Shown: positions 17,993 through 26,914, counted from the stretch's first letter. The stretch is 47,987 nt of DNA from Candidatus Palauibacter denitrificans (GCA_009841015.1 VXMQ01000003.1:1-47987); one strand, 5' to 3'. Numbers and translations are program-made. The notes: generated from the letters alone by a model not told the origin.

Positions 17993-18979
17993 ATGCTGCA
18001 GGATCTTGCTGGAAGCGGCATCATCCTCCTCATTGCCGCCGCACTCGGCCTTCTCATTCTGTCGTGGATCGTGCCGATCCGACTGTGGGTTACGGCGATC
18101 GCGTCGGGCGTCCGGGTGGGTCTCGGAAGCCTGGTCGGGATGCGCCTGAGGAAGATCCCTCCGCCGCGGATCGTCTATCCGCTCATCAGCTCCTACAAGG
18201 CGGGCCTGCCCCTCCACACGAACGAACTGGAGTCGCACTTCCTGGCGGGGGGCGACGTGGAGCGGGTCGTGAACGCGCTCATCTCGGCAGACAAGGCGCA
18301 GATCGAACTGCCATTCCGGCAGGCGGCCGCGATCGATCTCGCGGGGCGGGATGTGCTCGACGCGGTGCAGGTCTCGGTCAACCCGCGCGTCATCCAGACG
18401 CCGAAGGTCGCGGCGATGGCGAAGGACGGGATCCAGCTCATCGCGACGGCGCGCGTGACGGTGCGGGCCAACATCAACCGCCTCGTCGGCGGGGCGGGGG
18501 AGGAGACGATCCTCGCGCGCGTCGGCGAAGGCATCGTGTCGACGATCGGGTCGGCCTCATCCCACAAGGCCGTGCTCGAGAACCCGGACAACATCTCGAA
18601 GACCGTGCTCGCGAAGGGACTCGACTCCGGCACGGCGTTCGAGATCCTCTCCATCGACATCGCCGACGTCGACGTCGGGAAGAACATCGGCGCGGAACTG
18701 CAGACGGACCAGGCGGAAGCCGACAAGCGGATCGCGCAGGCGAAGGCCGAGGAGCGCCGGGCCATGGCGGTCGCCTCGGAGCAGGAGAACCGGGCGCTCG
18801 TCGAGCAGATGCAGGCCGAGGTCGTGAAAGCGGAGGCGGAAGTCCCCCTCGCGATGGCCGAGGCGTTCCGCGAGGGCAACCTCGGGATCATGGACTACAT
18901 GAAGTACCGCAACATTCAGAGCGATACGCAGATGCGGAGGTCCATCGCGAAGCCGCCCGAGAGCGACAAGGACGGCTGA
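17993..18979 (+). CDS. floA: flotillin-like protein FloA
   Basis: 328-aa membrane scaffold of the FloA (UPF0365/YqfA) family. An N-terminal hydrophobic hairpin (residues about 8-45) is followed by [18 protein letters not shown], the SPFH-like core with [19 protein letters not shown], and the Ala/Glu-rich coiled coil [20 protein letters not shown] near residues 235-270, here shortened to its key part. Length and order match the family from end to end. It lies 2 bases after nfeD and its TGA overlaps the next ATG (TGATG), so three genes are translated together. FloA organises ordered membrane domains in bacteria such as Bacillus subtilis. Confidence 0.96.
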   Translation: MLQDLAGSGIILLIAAALGLLILSWIVPIRLWVTAIASGVRVGLGSLVGMRLRKIPPPRIVYPLISSYKAGLPLHTNELESHFLAGGDVERVVNALISADKAQIELPFRQAAAIDLAGRDVLDAVQVSVNPRVIQTPKVAAMAKDGIQLIATARVTVRANINRLVGGAGEETILARVGEGIVSTIGSASSHKAVLENPDNISKTVLAKGLDSGTAFEILSIDIADVDVGKNIGAELQTDQAEADKRIAQAKAEERRAMAVASEQENRALVEQMQAEVVKAEAEVPLAMAEAFREGNLGIMDYMKYRNIQSDTQMRRSIAKPPESDKDG

Positions 18980-19593
18980 TGCCCGATCTCGAAGGGGCGC
19001 TGCCCCTGATCCTGCTGATGATCTTCCTCTGGGTGCGCAGCATCGGCGCCGCGATGAAGAAGAACCGCCAGCGGCAGGAACAGGCGCTCGAGCAGGCGGG
19101 GGCGGCCCCGGATTTCGAAGCCGAGCCGTCGCGCGTTCAGACCGTCGAACCCGCGGGAGGAGAGGCGCCGACTCCGGCGCGGCGTCCGACGTTGCGCGAC
19201 CAGTTGCGCGACATGGGCCGCCAGCTCGAGCAGCAGATGCAGCAGGCCGCGGAGGAGGGCCGGCCGGGCAGCATGGTGGGGCACGTGGACCCGGCGGAGG
19301 CCCCCGAGCCTCCTCCGTTCATCCGGCCGGCTCCGGCACCCGCTCCGCGCCCGGTGGCGAGCGCACTGCCGCCAGCGCCTCCGGTGCGTGAAAGCCCGCG
19401 GCGCCGCCCGCCCGGGCGCGGGGCAGCGAGTGCGCGCCGTGAACCGCAGGAGCCCGTCACGTCAAGCCGGCGTGCCTCCGGGCAGGGCGGTCCGCTGGAA
19501 CGTCTCGAGCGCTACCCCTCGCTCGCGCGGGCCGTGATCCTCTCCGAGATCCTGGGCCGGCCGCCGGGTCTGTCCGACGACCGGAACGTCTGA
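18979..19593 (+). CDS. unknown small membrane-anchored protein, third gene of nfeD-floA operon
   Basis: 204-aa protein starting at ATG 18979, which overlaps the floA stop (TGATG). One TM helix spans residues about 5-22 (ALPLILLMIFLWVRS), then a basic Lys/Arg stretch, a Gln-rich coiled-coil-like segment (LRDMGRQLEQQMQQA, about residues 75-90), a long Pro/Ala-rich disordered region, and a conserved-looking tail RYPSLARAVILSEILGRP. Gram-positive nfeD-floA loci also carry a small third gene (yqfB), but no sequence link is visible here. The tail with SEILG may be a docking element. Function is unknown; membership of the NfeD/FloA membrane-domain complex is inferred from coupling. Confidence 0.82.
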   Translation: MPDLEGALPLILLMIFLWVRSIGAAMKKNRQRQEQALEQAGAAPDFEAEPSRVQTVEPAGGEAPTPARRPTLRDQLRDMGRQLEQQMQQAAEEGRPGSMVGHVDPAEAPEPPPFIRPAPAPAPRPVASALPPAPPVRESPRRRPPGRGAASARREPQEPVTSSRRASGQGGPLERLERYPSLARAVILSEILGRPPGLSDDRNV

Positions 19594-19595
19594 AC

Positions 19596-19610
19596 CGGCC
19601 TGGCAGGCCG
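19596..19610. terminator. weak hairpin between convergent genes
   Basis: CGGCCT-GGC-AGGCCG forms a 6-bp GC stem with a 3-base loop directly after the third gene's stop and before the convergent VOC gene. No T-run follows, so it is only a possible terminator. Confidence 0.3.
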
Positions 19611-19623
19611 AGGCCCGCCGCGC

Positions 19624-20388
19624 CTACCGGCTGTGCAGGGCGAAGGCGGCTCCCTGCGGGTCGATGCCCTGCAGGATGAACTCGCCGCCGGGGACTTCCA
19701 TCGGCCCGATGACGACCGATCCGCCCAGCTCCTTCACCAACTCCGCCGAGGCGTGCACGTCGGACACGAGGATGTAGAGCCCCCAGCACGGCGGCGGCAT
19801 GTCGTCGCTCCGGTTCATCATGCCGCCCAGTTCCTTGCCGTCGCGCCCGTACATCTGGTAGATGCCGGCCTCGCCCATGTCCATCGCCGTCGTCTTCTCC
19901 CACCCGAACAGATCGGCGTAGAACGGCCACGCCGCCTCGATGTCGCCGGCGATCAGCTCGTGCCAGGAGAACTCTCCGAGGGCCGGATCGCCGTCGTGCC
20001 CGGGCGTGTCGCCGGAGGGCTGGTAGGCCGTGAACACCGCGCCGCCGGGATCCCTGAGGACCGCGATCTGGCCGACTTCGGGGATCTCCATGCGGTGGAT
20101 CGTGCCGCCCCCCAGCCGCTCCGCCTGCGCCACCGTCGCGTCCACGTCCGGCGTCGACAGGTAGGGCATCCAGTGGGCCGGGGCTCCGCCCGCGAGGGCG
20201 TCGGCCGGCAGCTGCATCACGCCGCCGATGGGCGTGCCGTTGTTGTTCCAGGTGATGTACTCCGGGCCTTCGCCCTGCCAGGCGCCGGTCTCCCAACCGA
20301 CGATCTTCCGGTAGAAGTCCTGCGCGCCTTCGAGGTCCGTCGTGAGAAGCTCGTACCAGCAGAAGCGGCCGAGCGGCGTTTCAGACAT
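19624..20388 (-). CDS. double-VOC domain protein (glyoxalase/bleomycin-resistance fold)
   Basis: 254-aa cytosolic protein starting at ATG 20388, with AGGAG upstream; the open frame further upstream has no domain. Two vicinal-oxygen-chelate modules repeat: GRFCWYELLTTDLEGAQDFY with IVGWE (residues 6-33) and GEFSWHELIAGDIEAAWPFY with LFGWE (about 128-155). The second half also has IYQMYGRDGKELGGMM, typical of this group of CFP30/27 kDa-antigen-like VOC proteins. Single-chain pairs of VOC domains form one metal-binding barrel. The substrate is unknown; no detoxification partner is adjacent. Confidence 0.93.
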   Translation of the reverse strand: MSETPLGRFCWYELLTTDLEGAQDFYRKIVGWETGAWQGEGPEYITWNNNGTPIGGVMQLPADALAGGAPAHWMPYLSTPDVDATVAQAERLGGGTIHRMEIPEVGQIAVLRDPGGAVFTAYQPSGDTPGHDGDPALGEFSWHELIAGDIEAAWPFYADLFGWEKTTAMDMGEAGIYQMYGRDGKELGGMMNRSDDMPPPCWGLYILVSDVHASAELVKELGGSVVIGPMEVPGGEFILQGIDPQGAAFALHSR

Positions 20389-20405
20389 CGCGTGTCTCCT
20401 GTGGA

Positions 20406-20699
20406 TCAGTCGTGATCGTCGAGGAAAGGTGATTTCTTCCGGCGCGGTTCGTAGTCCCCGAAGGGCGAAGCACGCGGAGTGCCGCGGTCGGTCCTCGCCT
20501 CCGGCGTCGCGGCGCCGAGTATGGACTGGAGTTCCTGCTCGCTGAGTTCGAACGGGTCGTCCCCGGCGTAGAGTGGGGGACGTACGCGGTACGGCGTGCC
20601 CGGGTTTCCCGACAGCGGCTCGAACCGCCATTCGGACCGGGAGGCCACGCGTACTTCCCAGCGGTTTCCCCGGCGGTCGGAGAATTTTCGATGGCTCAC
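20406..20699 (-). CDS. unknown 97-aa protein coupled to SURF1
   Basis: Starts at GTG 20699, which overlaps the SURF1 TGA (GTGA), with AGGAAG upstream. The protein opens SHRKFSDRRGNRWEVRV, continues with EWRFEPLSG and RPPLYAGDDPFELSEQELQSIL, and ends in a basic then acidic tail (PRRKKSPFLDDHD). No TM or signal segment. The N-terminal half looks like a small beta fold and the tail looks disordered. I do not recognise the family. Translational coupling to a cytochrome oxidase assembly factor is the only functional clue and may be incidental. Confidence 0.75.
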   Translation of the reverse strand: MSHRKFSDRRGNRWEVRVASRSEWRFEPLSGNPGTPYRVRPPLYAGDDPFELSEQELQSILGAATPEARTDRGTPRASPFGDYEPRRKKSPFLDDHD

Positions 20700-21493
20700 G
20701 GTCGCTTCCTTTCGGGTGGGGACGTCCGGCCGCCTGAGGAGCGGAGCAGGATTGCGGTCCCGCCCAGCCCGATGACGGCGAACGCGAACCACTGGATCGC
20801 GTACGACAGATGCGGCCCGGCGTCGGTCTCGAGCGCGCGGGCGGGGCGCAGGACGCCGCCCGGGGGAGGATCGTCCGCCCGCAGGACGTGGGACGTGGGG
20901 TCGAGGTCCGTCTGTTCGCGGATCAGGGCCAGGTCGAGCCCCGCGATCGCGAGGCGCTGCGCGCCGGCGACCTCGATGCGGAGCGGCTGCCCGCCGCGTC
21001 CGTCCCGCGAGGACACGAAGACCCCCTCGACCGTGGCGGGGGGTGGGACCTGCCCGCGAGGACCCGCGCCCTCTTCGGCCGCCTCCGGCGAGTCCGTCCA
21101 CCCGGACGCGAGGTCGGGGCGGAGGCCGTCGGGGGCGGGCAGCCAGCCGCGCAGGACCATCACCACCTGCCCGGCGTCGCCGCCGACCAGGAAGGGGGTC
21201 AGCACCTCCGCGCCGGCCCGCCCGTCCAGGGTGCGGCTCCGGAGGATGACTTCGCCGGCCCGGTCCCACCGGCCGGCGAGCCGCGCGCGGCGGCCGATGA
21301 GGCCCGCCGTGTCGGGAGGCACGTCGCCGGGCCCGCGCCACTCGAGCCGCGGGGCCTCGGCGCGCTCGGCGCGCGCCCGCACTCCGGCGCTCCGTTCGCC
21401 ATGCCGGTCGAGTTGCCAGAACCCGAGGCGGACGAAGAGCGCCCCCAGGACGAGGGCCACGGCGCAGAGCAGGATCCTACGGTTGATGGTCAC
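20696..21493 (-). CDS. SURF1 family cytochrome oxidase assembly protein
   Basis: 265-aa inner-membrane protein starting at GTG 21493. TM1 (about residues 8-24) ends in FVRLGFWQLDRHGER, the SURF1 signature, and TM2 lies near the C-terminus in HLSYAIQWFAFAVIGL (about 232-250). The periplasmic domain between them contains a GRWD-type strand, VLRGWLPAPDG and a Pro/Gly-rich insertion. SURF1/Shy1 helps insert heme a into subunit I of aa3-type oxidases. No cox gene is in the window, so it is separated from the oxidase operon. It is divergent from the acyl-CoA ligase across 96 bp and overlaps the downstream 97-aa gene. Confidence 0.9.
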   Translation of the reverse strand: MTINRRILLCAVALVLGALFVRLGFWQLDRHGERSAGVRARAERAEAPRLEWRGPGDVPPDTAGLIGRRARLAGRWDRAGEVILRSRTLDGRAGAEVLTPFLVGGDAGQVVMVLRGWLPAPDGLRPDLASGWTDSPEAAEEGAGPRGQVPPPATVEGVFVSSRDGRGGQPLRIEVAGAQRLAIAGLDLALIREQTDLDPTSHVLRADDPPPGGVLRPARALETDAGPHLSYAIQWFAFAVIGLGGTAILLRSSGGRTSPPERKRP

Positions 21494-21589
21494 GGCACAC
21501 GAGTCTATCCGGTCGGGGTGGCGAACGCAGCCGTACGCGCGTTCGCGGCCGCCTTGCCGCACCGCCGCCGATACGCCGATCTTCCCGCG

Positions 21590-23191
21590 ATGATTTTCCA
21601 GAGCCCCCATCCCCCGATCGTCGTCCCGGAGCAGTCGTTCTCCGATTATCTCCTGGGTTTCCTCGGGGACCGCCGGGACAAACCCGCGTTCATCGAAGGA
21701 CCGAGCGGCCGCTCGGTGACCTACGGGCAGCTCCGGGATCAGGCGCGCGCCGCCGCGCGGGGACTCGCGGCCCGCGGACTGGGGCGGGGAGGCGTGGTCG
21801 CCATCTGCAGCCCGAACGTGCCCGAGTACGCGACGGCGTTCGTGGCGGCCGGCATGGCCGGGGGCTGCAGCACGACGCTGAACCCTCTCAGCACCGACGA
21901 CGAACTCGTCTCCCAGTTGAACGATTCCGGCGCCCGCTGGTTCATCACCGTGCCCCCGCTCCTCGAACGGGCGCGAGCGGTCGCGGCACGAACGGGCATC
22001 GAAGAGATCTTCGTTTTCGGACAGGCCGAGGGCGCCACCGCCTTCGCCGACCTCGTCGCAGAGGGGATGGCAGACGGGATCGAGGATGGGATGCCGACGG
22101 CTGCGGAACCGGCGGGCATCCTCAATCCCGCCGACGACCTTCTCACGCTCCCGTATTCGAGCGGCACGACGGGCGTTTCGAAGGGCGTGATGCTCACGCA
22201 CCGGAACCTCGTCGCGAACATCGAGCAGTTCAGCGCCGTCGGCCTCGTGAACGCCGACGACGTCGTGCTCGCCGTCCTCCCCTTCTTCCACATCTACGGG
22301 ATGGTCGTCGTCATGAGCGGCGCCCTGAAGGCGGGCGCCACCGTCGTCACCATGCCCCGCTTCGATCTTGAGGAGTTCCTCGGGGCGATTCAGCAGTACC
22401 GGGCCACGAGTCTCTACCTCGTGCCCCCTATCCTGCTCGGCCTCGCCAAGCACCCCGCGGTCGACGGCTACGACCTCTCGTCCGTGAACTGGATCATGTC
22501 CGGGGCGGCCCCGCTGGGAGAGGAGGTCGCCCTCGCCTGCCAGGCACGGCTCGGGTGCCGCGTGTTCCAGGGTTACGGCCTCACGGAGGCGAGTCCCGTG
22601 ACGCACGTCTGTTTCGGCGAGAACCTCGATGCGGACAAGATCGGGACGATCGGGCCGGTCATCCCGAGTACCGAGATGATGATCGTGGATCTCGAGTCCG
22701 GGGAGGCGCTGGGACCCGGCGGGGAAGGGGAGGTGTGGGTCCGCGGCCCCCAGGTCATGAAGGGCTACCTCAACAATCCGGAGGCCACGGCGAGCACGGT
22801 CGACGCCGAGGGCTGGCTGCACACGGGTGACGTGGGGCGCGCGGACGAAGATGGATATGTGACGATCGTCGGCCGGGCCAAGGAACTCATCAAGTACAAG
22901 GGCTACCAGGTGGCTCCGGCCGAACTCGAGGACGTTCTTCTCTCCCACCCGGCCGTGGCGGATGTTGCCGTGATTCCGGTGCCGGATGAGGAGGCGGGAG
23001 AGGTCCCGAAGGCGTGCGTCGTGCGGGCGGGAGACGTGAGCGGCGAGGAGATCATGCTGTACGTCGCGGAGCGCGTGGCTCCGCAGAAGAAGGTCCGCGC
23101 CGTGGAATTCCTCGAGGAGATCCCGAAGTCGGCGTCGGGCAAGATCCTGCGGCGGTTCCTCGTGGAGCGCGAGCGGGCCGCGGCGTCGTGA
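21590..23191 (+). CDS. AMP-forming acyl-CoA / aryl-CoA ligase (4CL-like)
   Basis: 533-aa adenylate-forming ligase that would activate a carboxylate with ATP and CoA. Start ATG 21590 is where family similarity begins; the long open frame upstream runs antisense through SURF1. Key motifs are the phosphate loop YSSGTTGVSKG (residues 189-199), the A5 region GYGLTEASPV, the A7 motif WLHTGDVG, the hinge VGRAKELIKYKGYQVAP and the catalytic Lys in PKSASGKILRR near the end. The pattern matches the 4-coumarate/medium-chain fatty acid CoA ligase group, but the acid is unknown. The thioesterase gene overlaps its stop by 4 bases, so the pair may make and break the same thioester. Confidence 0.94.
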   Translation: MIFQSPHPPIVVPEQSFSDYLLGFLGDRRDKPAFIEGPSGRSVTYGQLRDQARAAARGLAARGLGRGGVVAICSPNVPEYATAFVAAGMAGGCSTTLNPLSTDDELVSQLNDSGARWFITVPPLLERARAVAARTGIEEIFVFGQAEGATAFADLVAEGMADGIEDGMPTAAEPAGILNPADDLLTLPYSSGTTGVSKGVMLTHRNLVANIEQFSAVGLVNADDVVLAVLPFFHIYGMVVVMSGALKAGATVVTMPRFDLEEFLGAIQQYRATSLYLVPPILLGLAKHPAVDGYDLSSVNWIMSGAAPLGEEVALACQARLGCRVFQGYGLTEASPVTHVCFGENLDADKIGTIGPVIPSTEMMIVDLESGEALGPGGEGEVWVRGPQVMKGYLNNPEATASTVDAEGWLHTGDVGRADEDGYVTIVGRAKELIKYKGYQVAPAELEDVLLSHPAVADVAVIPVPDEEAGEVPKACVVRAGDVSGEEIMLYVAERVAPQKKVRAVEFLEEIPKSASGKILRRFLVERERAAAS

Positions 23192-23658
23192 GCGAGGCGC
23201 TGCAGGAGAGGTACGCGCCCGAGTCGATCTGTTTCGGCTGCGGTCCGGCGAATCCTGAGGGGCTCCGGCTGCGCAGCTTCCCCGCGGCGGACGACGGCCA
23301 CGAGGTGGTGGCCGAATGGACGCCCGGGCCGAATCACCGGTCGTTCCCGGGCATGCTCAACGGGGGGATCATCGGGACGCTGCTCGACTGCCAGTGCAAC
23401 TGGTGCGCCGCGCACTACTTCATGCGAACGCGCGGCCTGGACCATCCGCCCGTTACCGTGACGGCCGAATACACGGTGCGGCTCCGGAAGCCGACCCCAT
23501 CCGACGGCCCGCTGCAACTCCGGGCGCGGATCGCCGAGGCCGGAGAGCGCAAGGTCGTGGTCGAAGCCGAACTGCTTTCCGGCGGCGAGTGCACGGCTAC
23601 GTGTTCGGGGACGTTCGTGGCCATCAAGGAGGGACATCTGGCACATGGAACCCGATAA
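23188..23658 (+). CDS. PaaI-type hotdog thioesterase
   Basis: 156-aa protein starting at GTG 23188, overlapping the ligase TGA (GTGA). It has ICFGCGPANPEGLRLR at residues about 14-29 and the hotdog core FPGMLNGGIIGTLLDC (about 52-67); the usual His-Gly-Gly is Asn-Gly-Gly here. A Cys-rich stretch CQCNWCAAH follows, and a typical sheet ending in CSGTFVAIKEG. Members hydrolyse acyl- or aryl-CoA thioesters. Coupling to an acyl-CoA ligase suggests proofreading or product release. Its 3' end overlaps the amidase start by 14 bases. Confidence 0.9.
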   Translation: MSEALQERYAPESICFGCGPANPEGLRLRSFPAADDGHEVVAEWTPGPNHRSFPGMLNGGIIGTLLDCQCNWCAAHYFMRTRGLDHPPVTVTAEYTVRLRKPTPSDGPLQLRARIAEAGERKVVVEAELLSGGECTATCSGTFVAIKEGHLAHGTR

Positions 23659-25615
23659 AGCGGTCGCTCGCATCTCCGGCGCCCGGGGTCTCGTCGTCCG
23701 CCACCTCATCCTCTGGGGTCTCGTGTTTGCGGGGGGCGCCTCGTCGACGGCACGGCTCTCCGCCCAGATGGCGGACGCCGCCGGGTCGGCGCCGTTCGAG
23801 GTGTGGGAGGCTTCGATCCCCGAGCTTCAGGCGGCGCTCGAGTCGGGCCGGGTGACCTCGGCCGGCCTGGTGGACGCCTACCTCGCCCGGATCGCGGCGT
23901 ACGACCGGGCGGGGCCGACGCTCAACGCGATCATCCGCCTCCATCCCACGGCGAGGGAACAGGCGCGGCAGCTCGACGCGGATCGTGCGTTGGGGCGGGT
24001 GCGGGGGCCGCTGCACGGGATCCCCATCCTCCTGAAGGACAACTACGACACCTTTGACATGCACACGGCCGGGTCGACGGTCGCGCTCGCCGGGTGGATG
24101 CCGCCGGACGACGCCTTCCAGGTGCGGAAGCTGCGCGAGGCGGGGGCGATCATCCTCGCCAAGACGAACATGCACGAACTGGCGGCGGGGATCACGAGCA
24201 TCAGTTCGCTCGGCGGGCAGACGCGGAACCCTTACGATCCGGCGAGGAACCCCGGCGGCTCTTCGGGCGGGACGGGCGCCGCGGTCGCGGCGAGCTTCGG
24301 CGCCGTGGGATGGGGGTCGGACACGTGCGGCTCGATCCGCATCCCGTCGTCGGTCCACAACCTCGTCGGGCTGCGGCCGACGAAGGGACTGTCGAGCATC
24401 GATGGGCTCATCCCCCTCTCGCACACGCAGGATACGGGCGGGCCGCTGGCGCGCTCCGTCGTGGACCTCGCGATCGCCCTCGACGCGACGGTCGGCGCGG
24501 ACGCGGCGGATCCGGCCACGGAGGCGATGCGGGGCCGGGAGCCCGTCGGCTTCCGCGCGGCGCTCGACGCGGGGTCGCTGTCGGGGGCGCGCATCGGGGC
24601 TCTGACGGAGTGGCTGTCGGATTCGGGCGCCGAAGCTCCGGTCACCGCGGCGGTGCGCGCCGCCCTCGACGCGATGGCCGCCGCGGGGGCGGAGATCGTC
24701 GATGTCGAGATCCCCGAGCAGGATTCGCTGCTCGCGAACACGAGCGTGATCGGGCACGAATTCGCCGTGGATCTCGCCGAGTACCTGGCCGCTGCCGGCG
24801 GCGCGCCGGTGGCGTCGCTCGGGGAGATCGTGGAACTGGGACTGCACCACGAGCAGCTCGACGGCACCTTCCGGCGGCGCAGCGAGGCGGGCCCGCGCGA
24901 CGAGGCGGCCTACGCCGAGGCGCTGGAACGGCAGGCCGCGCTGCGGGAAGCGATCGTGGCGTTCATGGACGCGGAGCGGCTCGACGCGATCGCCTACCCG
25001 ACGCTGCGGCGCGACCCGGCGCGGATCGGCTCACCGCCGGTCGGAGGGACGTGCCAGTTGGCCGCGCACAGCGGGCTGCCGGCGATCAGCGCGCCCGCGG
25101 GCTTCACGCGGACCGGGATGCCGACCGGCGTCGAGCTGATCGGCCGCCCGTTCGAGGATGCGCGCCTGGTCTCGTTCGCGTACGCGCTCGAACGGGCGAT
25201 CGAGCCGCGCCGCGCGCCACCCCGCACGCCCCCGCTCGTGGACGGCCGCGCGCCGGACCCGCTCCGCTTCAGCGTCGTCGGCGACGGCGGATGGGCCGGG
25301 CGGCCCGCCGCCCCTCGGCTCCACGGCAGTTTCAGCCTCGACCTGCCGCGCGGCACGCTGCGCTACCTCATCTCCACGTCCGCCCTCGGGCCGGCGGACG
25401 CCCACGCGATCGTGCTTCAGCGCCGGGGCAGCGGGACGCGGCCGAACGCCGTCGTGCGACGCCTTTCCGGCCCGGGCCGCACATCGGCCGAGGGCACATT
25501 GACGCTGAGCGCCGCCGACTTGGACGACCTCCTGGCGGGGCGGTTCGAACTCGCGCTCTACACCGCCGCCCGCCCGCGCGGCGCCGTCCGTCTCCTGCTC
25601 TCGCCGGAAAACTGA
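23645..25615 (+). CDS. exported amidase with CHRD-like C-terminal domain
   Basis: 656-aa amidase-signature enzyme that cleaves a C-N amide bond. ATG 23645 lies inside the thioesterase end. A signal/TM segment (about residues 18-40) indicates export. The Ser-cisSer-Lys triad is readable: Lys131 in ILLKDNYDT, cis-Ser206/207 in GGSSGGTG and nucleophile Ser230 in DTCGSIRIPSS. The core ends near residue 525. A further 100 residues (HGSFSLDLPRGTLRYLIS ... LYTAARPRGAVRLLLS) resemble a CHRD fold, which is unusual on an amidase. The substrate is unknown; a peptide amide or N-acyl compound is plausible given the neighbours. Confidence 0.92.
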   Translation: MEPDKAVARISGARGLVVRHLILWGLVFAGGASSTARLSAQMADAAGSAPFEVWEASIPELQAALESGRVTSAGLVDAYLARIAAYDRAGPTLNAIIRLHPTAREQARQLDADRALGRVRGPLHGIPILLKDNYDTFDMHTAGSTVALAGWMPPDDAFQVRKLREAGAIILAKTNMHELAAGITSISSLGGQTRNPYDPARNPGGSSGGTGAAVAASFGAVGWGSDTCGSIRIPSSVHNLVGLRPTKGLSSIDGLIPLSHTQDTGGPLARSVVDLAIALDATVGADAADPATEAMRGREPVGFRAALDAGSLSGARIGALTEWLSDSGAEAPVTAAVRAALDAMAAAGAEIVDVEIPEQDSLLANTSVIGHEFAVDLAEYLAAAGGAPVASLGEIVELGLHHEQLDGTFRRRSEAGPRDEAAYAEALERQAALREAIVAFMDAERLDAIAYPTLRRDPARIGSPPVGGTCQLAAHSGLPAISAPAGFTRTGMPTGVELIGRPFEDARLVSFAYALERAIEPRRAPPRTPPLVDGRAPDPLRFSVVGDGGWAGRPAAPRLHGSFSLDLPRGTLRYLISTSALGPADAHAIVLQRRGSGTRPNAVVRRLSGPGRTSAEGTLTLSAADLDDLLAGRFELALYTAARPRGAVRLLLSPEN

Positions 25616-25626
25616 GGGACAGGCTG

Positions 25627-26850
25627 CTAGGAGATGGAGCCCCCGCCGTAGGCACCCAGGAGCAGAGCTTCTTCGCTGAAGCGCTCCGGGCGGTAGGGGG
25701 CGAGGTCGATGTCGGGCGTCTCGCCCAGCAGGGATTGCGCCACGCAGCGCCCGATGGCCGGGGCCAGTTTGAACCCGTGCCCGGAGAAGCCATACGCGAG
25801 GTAAAGGCCGGGCAGGCCGGGTGCGGGGCCCAGCACCGGATTCCAGTCCGGTGTGATGTCGTAGGGTCCCACCCACGAGTCCGTGAGGCGCGCACCCTCG
25901 AAGGCCGGCATGCGGGCTCCGATCTGCGTCCGCTGCAGGGAGACGAGGTCGCGCGGGGCCGTGGCGGTCATGCGGTCGGGATCTTCCAGCGGGTCTCCGA
26001 AGTCTCCGGTCCCCACGAGCACGACACCGCCATCGGCAGGCCGAAAATACATCTTGTTATCGACAGTAAGATCTTTGACGATGGGAAGTTCAGGACCATA
26101 GTCAGAGGCGCCGCCGAACGTCAGCACCACGTGCCGCGACACCTGCAACCGGAGGGCTTCGACCGCATCTTCCGATAGGCCGGATTCCGCGTAGAGACCG
26201 CGGGTCCAGGGGCCCACCGCACTCACGACGCACCGGGCCTCCACCGTCCCGCCGGGCGTTGTCACACCGGTTACGCGACTCGCGGAGGTCCCGCCGTCCG
26301 GCGCGAGGCACAGCCGCTCCACGGGTGTGTGCTCGGACACCGCGACCCCACGCCGCCGCGCGGCCGCGACGTACCCCAGCGTTGTGGCGACCGGATCCGC
26401 GTAGCCGGAGGTGGGTTCCCAGCCGATCGCCGCCACGTCTTCCAGGTCGAGCCAGGGGTGCAGCGCGCGTGCCTCCGCCCGGTCGATGGGCGACGTGTCC
26501 GCGCCCAGCTCCCGCTGCCGCGCGAGATTGTCGGCCAATCGGTCGGCGACCGCCCCGGGCCCGGCAAGGATGAGGTAGCCCGAGTTCACGAAGCCGCTCG
26601 CCACATCTTCCTCGCCGAGCGCTTCCCGGAAATCGCGGAACACCTCGAGGCTCCGGAGCGTCAGCTGGGTGTTGCTCGCGACGGAGTAGTGGCTGCGGAT
26701 GATGGCGCACGACCGCCCCGTGCCCCCGCCGCAGACTTCTCCCCGGTCGAAGAGGGCGACCGAGGCGTCCGACAGCTCCGCCAGGTGGAAGGCGATAGAG
26801 GTGCCGACGACGCCCCCGCCCGCGATCGCGAAGTCGTAGCCGCTCTTCAC
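25627..26850 (-). CDS. FAD-dependent oxidoreductase (DAO/sarcosine oxidase-like)
   Basis: 407-aa flavoenzyme. GTG 26850 is chosen because GGGAGG lies about 6 bases upstream; GTG 26865 is the longer alternative. The Rossmann motif FAIAGGGVVGTSIAFHLAE is at residues 6-24, the second conserved block is GGGTGRSCAIIRSHY, and the C-terminus has YGFSGHGFKLAPAIGR, all typical of the DAO superfamily of amine and amino-acid oxidases such as sarcosine oxidase. No covalent-FAD Cys can be assigned with confidence. The downstream neighbour is the convergent amidase, so amine released from an amide could be its substrate, as inference. Confidence 0.92.
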   Translation of the reverse strand: MKSGYDFAIAGGGVVGTSIAFHLAELSDASVALFDRGEVCGGGTGRSCAIIRSHYSVASNTQLTLRSLEVFRDFREALGEEDVASGFVNSGYLILAGPGAVADRLADNLARQRELGADTSPIDRAEARALHPWLDLEDVAAIGWEPTSGYADPVATTLGYVAAARRRGVAVSEHTPVERLCLAPDGGTSASRVTGVTTPGGTVEARCVVSAVGPWTRGLYAESGLSEDAVEALRLQVSRHVVLTFGGASDYGPELPIVKDLTVDNKMYFRPADGGVVLVGTGDFGDPLEDPDRMTATAPRDLVSLQRTQIGARMPAFEGARLTDSWVGPYDITPDWNPVLGPAPGLPGLYLAYGFSGHGFKLAPAIGRCVAQSLLGETPDIDLAPYRPERFSEEALLLGAYGGGSIS

Positions 26851-26914
26851 CGGTCCGCCTCCCACCGTCGGTCGGCCCGTAAGCCGCCGCTGCCGGCCCT
26901 ACCTGCAGGGTCCG

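Noticed and set aside
20696..22948. 750-aa minus-strand open frame whose N-terminal part runs antisense through the CoA ligase
   Set aside because: Only the last 265 residues (SURF1) have domain content and a plausible start at 21493.
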